Shown piece by piece: positions 59,859 to 64,000 of a DNA stretch of 64,000 bases. The notes below the pieces were generated by a model. It saw nothing but the letters and a program-made list of their open reading frames with translations, had not been told where the DNA came from and made no database searches. Source of the DNA: Streptomyces sp. 35G-GA-8 (GTDB lineage: Bacteria > Actinomycetota > Actinomycetes > Streptomycetales > Streptomycetaceae). Within the stretch, counting starts at the first letter, position 1. Each line of letters opens with the position of its first letter. The position numbers and the translations under genes were made by a program. The DNA is taken from positions 359,796 to 423,795 of the forward strand of contig NZ_JAMHJQ010000008.1 in the NCBI RefSeq assembly GCF_023534745.1, given 5' to 3'.

Positions 59859-60192
59859 ACCACTCACCGTAGGCGCCGGGGACAGCCGAAGGAAGCCGAA
59901 CGGATACCTCACCCGTATGCTTCTCGGCCCTCCGCGTCACACTTGTGTCACAGGTTCCGACACGCTCCGGATGCGCGCCGCGTCACTCTTACGGCCCCTT
60001 CACATCCGACTTCTTAGAAATTCCACAACCTCGAAGATCACATAAATAGCCCGTCCGAATTCGACCGGCCACGACAGGGGTTTTCCGGCCACCACGGAAA
60101 TCAATTGATGGACCGTCGAGGAATTCACGAGTCCCCCGCACAATCCGCCGCCGGCCGACACGTACCCGCGTCTTCCCCTTGGCGCGCGCCTG
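59859..60192. other. Gene-free stretch before the WYL regulator's stop
   Basis: 334 bp between the I78 gene start and the WYL stop. It is AT-richer at 60005-60065 (TTCTTAGAAATTCC, CACATAAATAG), probably promoter DNA for the I78 gene. No hairpin or ORF with a ribosome site was seen. Confidence 0.4.
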
Positions 60193-61152
60193 TCAGCCGA
60201 GGGCGCGGGACAGCCGGTCCCGTACGACCCTGACGCGCTCCGTCAGCTCCGGTGGCTCGATCACCTCGAAGTCGAAGCCGAGCAGCACCAGATGGATCAC
60301 CATCACATCCAGGGTCGCCGCCCCGGTCCGCAGCAGACAGCTGTGCTCGTCGACCGGCTCCAGAACGCCCGAGGACGGAGTGACGTCCCGCGCCGCCTCC
60401 TCGGCGGACACGCGCAGCCGGATCACGGCCGCCAGGGCGTAGGCCCGGGTGGAGACGCCCCGGGAGACATACGCCGCGAGATCCTCGGCGGGCGGGGGAC
60501 GCGGGGTGAAGCGCGGTCCGTGCGGCGGCGTGGGGGTGATCCGGTCCACCCGGAACGTACGCCAGTCGGCGCGGTCGAGGTCCCAGGCGACCAGATACCA
60601 GCGGTGTTCGGTGCACACCAGGCGATGCGGCTCGGCCGTGCGGCGGGAGACGGTGTCCTCGTGGTCGCGGTACGTGAAGCGCAGCCGCTCGCTGTCCCGG
60701 CAGGCGTTGGCCAGCTCCGTGAGGACGCCGGGGTCGACCATGGACCCCCGCGGCGCGCTCAGCATCGGCACGGTGAAGGAGTTGAGGGCGCCGACCCGGC
60801 GCCGCAGCCGGCCGGGGAGCACCTGCTCCAGCTTGGCCAGGGCGCGTACGGAGCTCTCGCCCATGCCCTCGATGCCGTTTCCGGCGGCGGTGCGCAGGCC
60901 CACGGCGACCGCGACGGCCTCCTCGTCGTCGAGCAGCAGTGGGGGCAGCTCGGCCCCCGCGCCGAGCTGGTAGCCGCCCCCCGTGCCGGGGCTGGCGTTG
61001 ACCGGATAGCCGAGCGCACGCAGCCGGTCGACATCGCGCCGTACGGTGCGCGGGGTCACGCCGAGCCGGTCCGCGAGGTCGGCGCCGGACCACTCGCGGT
61101 GGGCCTGGAGCAGTGAGAGCAGACGCAGCAGTCGTGCCGAGGTCTCCAACAT
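60193..61152 (-). CDS. WYL-domain (DeoR-type HTH) regulator
   Basis: A 319-residue protein: HTH_11-type winged helix at residues 1-60 (ARLLRLLSLLQAHREWSGADLADRLGVTPRTVRRDVDRLRALGY) and a WYL domain at about 135-220 with YRDHEDTVSRRTAEPHRLVCTEHRWYLVAWDLDRADWRTFRVDRI. It ends in a WCX-type domain. WYL proteins bind nucleotides or nucleic acids and often control DNA-damage or defence genes. No operator is visible. ATG 61152 is the natural start. It lies 75 bp after a minus-strand gene and may be co-transcribed with it. Confidence 0.9.
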   Translation of the reverse strand: MLETSARLLRLLSLLQAHREWSGADLADRLGVTPRTVRRDVDRLRALGYPVNASPGTGGGYQLGAGAELPPLLLDDEEAVAVAVGLRTAAGNGIEGMGESSVRALAKLEQVLPGRLRRRVGALNSFTVPMLSAPRGSMVDPGVLTELANACRDSERLRFTYRDHEDTVSRRTAEPHRLVCTEHRWYLVAWDLDRADWRTFRVDRITPTPPHGPRFTPRPPPAEDLAAYVSRGVSTRAYALAAVIRLRVSAEEAARDVTPSSGVLEPVDEHSCLLRTGAATLDVMVIHLVLLGFDFEVIEPPELTERVRVVRDRLSRALG

Positions 61153-61226
61153 GGGCGCGAGTCTGGCAGTCCTCGCGGACAGCTTCTGTCCGCAAGCCAC
61201 CGTCCCGCGCTGTGCGCGGGCCCCGC

Positions 61227-62153
61227 TCAGGTCAGCGCGTCGGCGCCGGCGTCGGCGTCGGGACAGGCGCGGGCGGGGGCGCGGGCGGGGTCCAGCCGTA
61301 CGCAGAAGTCGTTGTCATGGGTGTAGCCGGGCGCGGCCAGCCAGCCGTCCGCGCCATGCGCCGGGGAGACGCCGTGCGCCGGATAGACATGGATCGCCCG
61401 CTTGTCCCAGATGTCGTCGAGGATGCGGGAGATCCGTATGCCGGCGGCGTCCGGCGCGGGCAGCAGCCACAGATCCCAGCGCCTGCGCTCCTCGCCCGGC
61501 CCGCCCGGTCCGCCCGGTCCGCCCGGTCCTTCGGCCAGCGGTCCGTACGGGAGGGTGAAGGCGAACACCCCGCCCCGGCCGGTCACGGCCACCCGGTGCG
61601 TACGGTCGCCGCCGCGCAGCCGGGCCTCGACCCGCGCGTGCTCCCCCAGCTCCGTGCCGTACAGCACGCCCTCGACCGACATCCCGGCCGGCTCGCAGCG
61701 GACCGTCCCGGCCTCGGCGTGCGGCGCGCGGAGCCAGGCCCTGAGGGCGAGCCGGCCGTCCGCGGTGGGGTACGGGACACGGGCCGCGACCGGGCCCGCC
61801 CCGGGCACCCGGTCGATCAGCGCCCGTACGTCCCTGATCCCGGGGCGTACGGGCTGGTCGCCGGAGGCGCCCGCGAAGATGTCCCAGTGGCCTTCGGCCA
61901 GTTCGACGGTGCTGGGCAGTACGGCGCGCAGCCGTGTCGGCTCCGCGCCGACGGCGGTGGCGGGCCCGGTCAGCGGCAGCCGTACTTCCTGGTCACCCGC
62001 GCTCCGCGGCCCGTCGGCGCGGCGGCGCAGTACCAGCGTCGCGCCGGGGCGGGCGGCGTCCGTGATGTCGAAGGTGATTCCACCCGCCGAGTCGGCGATG
62101 CAGTCGGCGGTGCACACGGCGGGCGACGCCCGCCGCCCGATGGCTCTGGTCAT
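61227..62153 (-). CDS. Conserved hypothetical protein (308 aa)
   Basis: A 308-residue soluble protein with no known domain that I recognise. It has several beta-rich blocks (GATLVLRRRADG, TRLRAVLPSTVELAEGHWDIFAG, ARVPYPTADGRLALRAWLRAPH, RRWDLWLLPAPDAAGIRISRILDDIWDKR) and a central EGPGGPGGPGGPGEER loop. The pattern recalls proteins annotated as transferases near Streptomyces surface-glycan genes (from memory, weak). Seven Cys occur in the whole chain, three of them near each end. ATG 62153 follows GAAAGGG; the longer frame to 62312 lacks a site. The gene precedes the WYL regulator. Confidence 0.7.
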   Translation of the reverse strand: MTRAIGRRASPAVCTADCIADSAGGITFDITDAARPGATLVLRRRADGPRSAGDQEVRLPLTGPATAVGAEPTRLRAVLPSTVELAEGHWDIFAGASGDQPVRPGIRDVRALIDRVPGAGPVAARVPYPTADGRLALRAWLRAPHAEAGTVRCEPAGMSVEGVLYGTELGEHARVEARLRGGDRTHRVAVTGRGGVFAFTLPYGPLAEGPGGPGGPGGPGEERRRWDLWLLPAPDAAGIRISRILDDIWDKRAIHVYPAHGVSPAHGADGWLAAPGYTHDNDFCVRLDPARAPARACPDADAGADALT

Positions 62154-62714
62154 ACGGTTCTGCCCTTTCGGATCGCAGCTGCGGCCCAGGTCCTGTCCGG
62201 TCGACGCGCCGCCCGGGTCCCCCTGGTCCTTCCGATTGCCGCCGGTCCCTGTTCGGGCCGACTGGGTAGATGCGGAAATGACCCACATGGTGCCGACTCG
62301 AAGCGGATTCATACGTTCACGCGCCGGTCGCGTTCATACGTTCCCTCGCCGGTCGCGCGCCCGTGAGCCGCGCGGACACCCCTGGGACGTTCCCGAACAC
62401 CACCCGGACCACCGCGCCGGGGGCCGCCAAAGGGAGCAACGAGTTTCGGCCATCCCATTGATTCGCTGTTTTCCCGTTTTGTCGACCTGTCCATCTGTCC
62501 ATGTAGGGACCCGCACCCCCGCGGTACCGGGTCAACTTCCGTTCGCCCGGCATACGTTGAGCCGAACCGGCCCGTTCCGGCCGGGGGCCCGCGCCGGGCC
62601 CGGGATGGTTCGATTCCGTGCCCCTTCGCGCGTGACCCGGGCGACGGCTCGCCCGTTGTCTTCTGTACGAGCCGGGAACAGCCCGGCTCACGCACCGAGT
62701 TCGAGGAGCCACCC
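62154..62714. other. Gene-poor region with a 25-bp tandem repeat
   Basis: 561 bp without a supported gene. At 62308-62332 and 62333-62357 a 25-bp unit beginning TTCATACGTTC is tandemly duplicated with three changes. A TTCGATT-like T-arm pattern near 62609 does not fold into a tRNA. The end of the region carries the GAGGAG ribosome site of the next gene. Confidence 0.5.
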
Positions 62715-63509
62715 GTGCCGCGCATGCTCGATGTCAGCGAGGACGTACGCGCCGAGATCGGCGACGAAGAAGCCGACCGGCTGCTCTCCGGCGAGAACTC
62801 CCCGGGCAGCTACGACTGCACGTCCTGCCGGACCCCCGGCGACTGCGAACAGGAGCGGACCAGCACCGTGCTGTTCGTCGGTGAGGAGACCGCCGTTCTC
62901 GCCTTCGCCCACGCCACCTGCATTCCCTCCCAGGTCGTCCAGGTCGCCGAGGACCAGCTCCAGGGGGCGGTCCGGTCGATCACGGGCGGCGAGCCCCAGC
63001 CCCAGGGAGCGCCGGGGGTCCCCGCGGCGGGCTCCAACCAGGCGGTGCTGGGGGTCACCAGCGGTCTGGTGCTGATCGAGGGCGATCTGCACCCCGCCCT
63101 GGTCGTCGAGCCGACCGCCCCGATCGTCAGGCCCGGCTCGGACTCCACCACCGACGAGTTCCTGCCGCTCCTCGTCGAGCAGGGCTTCCAGCCGCTCGGG
63201 GATCTGAACCAGGTGCCCGCCCCGCTGCCCGGCTGGTCGGTGCTGCTCGCCATGGGACAGCTGCACGCCGTGCTCCAGCCCGGCACCGGCGGCGGCACCC
63301 CGACCGCGTGGTGGCAGGCCCACCAGCCGCTCCAGGTCACCGAGGGCTGGCGGACCGCGGCCAACAAGTCGCACACCGTCCTGGTCTTCGCCGCGCCGGT
63401 CGGCTCCATCGGCCAGCAGCCCCGTGAGGACCTGCTGCGCGACGCCCTGGAGAAGGCCGCGGCCAACGGCGAGCTGGTCGCCGCGGCGATGCCGCTGGCC
63501 GGCACGTGA
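62715..63509 (+). CDS. Conserved hypothetical protein (264 aa)
   Basis: A 264-residue acidic soluble protein. The N-terminus has two CxxC-like pairs close together (YDCTSCRTPGDCEQE, residues about 33-46), which could bind zinc. The rest is beta-strand-rich (VLFVGEETAVLAFAHATCIPSQVV, LLAMGQLHAVLQPGTGGG). No catalytic motif is recognised. GTG 62715 follows GAGGAG by seven bases. It overlaps the next gene by GTGA and probably acts with it; similar pairs occur in other streptomycetes from memory, function unknown. Confidence 0.7.
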   Translation: MPRMLDVSEDVRAEIGDEEADRLLSGENSPGSYDCTSCRTPGDCEQERTSTVLFVGEETAVLAFAHATCIPSQVVQVAEDQLQGAVRSITGGEPQPQGAPGVPAAGSNQAVLGVTSGLVLIEGDLHPALVVEPTAPIVRPGSDSTTDEFLPLLVEQGFQPLGDLNQVPAPLPGWSVLLAMGQLHAVLQPGTGGGTPTAWWQAHQPLQVTEGWRTAANKSHTVLVFAAPVGSIGQQPREDLLRDALEKAAANGELVAAAMPLAGT

Positions 63510-63964
63510 CCGGGGCCACGCGCCCCGCCCGCCCGCCGCTCCGTACCCCGGTGGCGGCGAATTCCCAGGACAGCCCGCATCCGACGGGCGACGAGGTCGT
63601 TGGCACGTACGTGCACTCATACGACCCCACCCGCCAGCAGTACCAGAGCCATATCCCGTCCATGCGCCCCGCGCAGGATGTCGCCGACGGGTTCTCCACG
63701 ACCCCGATCTACGACGCGCTGTACTCCGAATTCCGCCGGTCCTTCAGGGCGCTGCCCGGTGATCGCAGCAATGAGGAGAATCTCGGCTTCACCGCCTTCG
63801 GCACCGGGCTGCACGCCGCGCGTGGCGGGTACGGCGGCCACTCCGGGCTCGGGCATACGCCGTACCCCGGGTCCTGGCAGCGCGATCCCCGGCAGCACAC
63901 CGGACGGCCGGCTCAGGTGGCGCTGCCGCCCGCCCTTCCGCCGGGCCCCCGCCGGGGCAGATGA
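63506..63964 (+). CDS. Conserved hypothetical protein (152 aa), coupled to the upstream gene
   Basis: A 152-residue protein, Pro/Gly-rich at both ends. The central part (GTYVHSYDPTRQQYQSHIPSMRPAQDVADGF, then YDALYSEFRRSFRALPGDRSNEENLGFTAFG) looks like a short folded core. GTG 63506 overlaps the preceding TGA by four bases, so both are translated together. No motif or membrane segment is recognised, and its role is unknown. The window ends 36 bp later. Confidence 0.7.
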   Translation: MTGATRPARPPLRTPVAANSQDSPHPTGDEVVGTYVHSYDPTRQQYQSHIPSMRPAQDVADGFSTTPIYDALYSEFRRSFRALPGDRSNEENLGFTAFGTGLHAARGGYGGHSGLGHTPYPGSWQRDPRQHTGRPAQVALPPALPPGPRRGR

Positions 63965-64000
63965 CGGCGCCGGAAGCGGTGGGGCCCCGCCCCGCTCGGC

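Noticed and set aside
62600-62625. tRNA T-arm-like GGTTCGATTCC
   Set aside because: The bases flanking the loop do not pair into a T-stem, and no acceptor or anticodon arms can be formed around it.
1-64000. CRISPR arrays, rRNA, tRNA genes, prophage or transposase genes
   Set aside because: No regularly spaced repeats, conserved RNA sequence or transposase/integrase motif was found. The only mobile-type sequence is the small MITE-like element.

Overview
This 64 kb window is high-GC actinobacterial chromosome. GTG starts, four-base ATGA/GTGA stop-start overlaps, almost gapless coding and wide use of TAC/GTAC-type palindromes all point to Streptomyces. Several genes (hmgA, the AA10 monooxygenase, the dnaE2/Y-family pair, a SepF-like gene) occur in the same order that I remember for the S. 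coelicolor SCO1715-SCO1755 core region. That synteny is from memory and was not checked here.

Layout. 1-3059 (minus): a citrate-type CitMHS carrier, an MFS transporter coupled to it, and the first 55 codons of an ABC ATPase. 3245-6271: a TetR gene divergent from homogentisate dioxygenase hmgA, with a clear palindrome between them, then a HutC-type GntR gene. 6382-7593: a free-standing type ISP restriction-modification specificity-type protein. 7610-10216: a TetR gene divergent from a DrrAB-like exporter whose apparently leaderless promoter sits between two copies of one operator. 11040-16442: a secreted SGNH lipase, a coupled three-gene glycosyltransferase/deacetylase operon and a DUF5925 AAA protein. 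16504-18043: a short GntR gene overlapping a methyltransferase-NUDIX fusion. 18200-22127: a tctCBA tricarboxylate transporter divergent from a CitB-like response regulator that has no kinase beside it. 22149-24361: three overlapping small ORFs divergent from an HTH-TPR regulator, in lower-GC DNA. 24366-26829: cutA, a LysE exporter and an internally duplicated protein of unknown function.

27120-37344 is the main accessory-looking block: an FCD-GntR regulator, a DapA-family enzyme, an IlvD/Edd dehydratase, a sugar ABC transporter (two permeases and a lipoprotein), a Gfo/Idh/MocA oxidoreductase, a DUF6807 protein and a secreted PL1 pectate lyase. It reads as a self-contained route from pectic polymer to sugar uptake to non-phosphorylative sugar-acid breakdown. 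It carries LacI-type GAAGCGCTTC sites although no LacI gene is present. A 180-bp MITE-like palindromic element follows and supplies the stop codon of the next gene, a PrmC-like methyltransferase.

38798-54868: a sortase-anchored AA10 monooxygenase, a lipase, the LexA-boxed dnaE2/Y-family mutasome operon, a streptogrisin-type protease, a four-gene flavin monooxygenase operon, a Cys-rich-tailed DUF5685 protein and the SepF-like sflA. 54907-63964: a glutaryl-CoA-type acyl-CoA dehydrogenase, a DHA2 exporter, a PAP2 phosphatase, an I78 protease inhibitor, a WYL regulator and conserved hypotheticals.

The observations most worth following up are the motif shared by the two citrate-type transporter promoters and the nearby orphan response regulator, the pectate/sugar-acid cluster with its LacI-like sites, the small-ORF/HTH-TPR locus, the operator-flanked promoters, and the MITE that ends a coding sequence.
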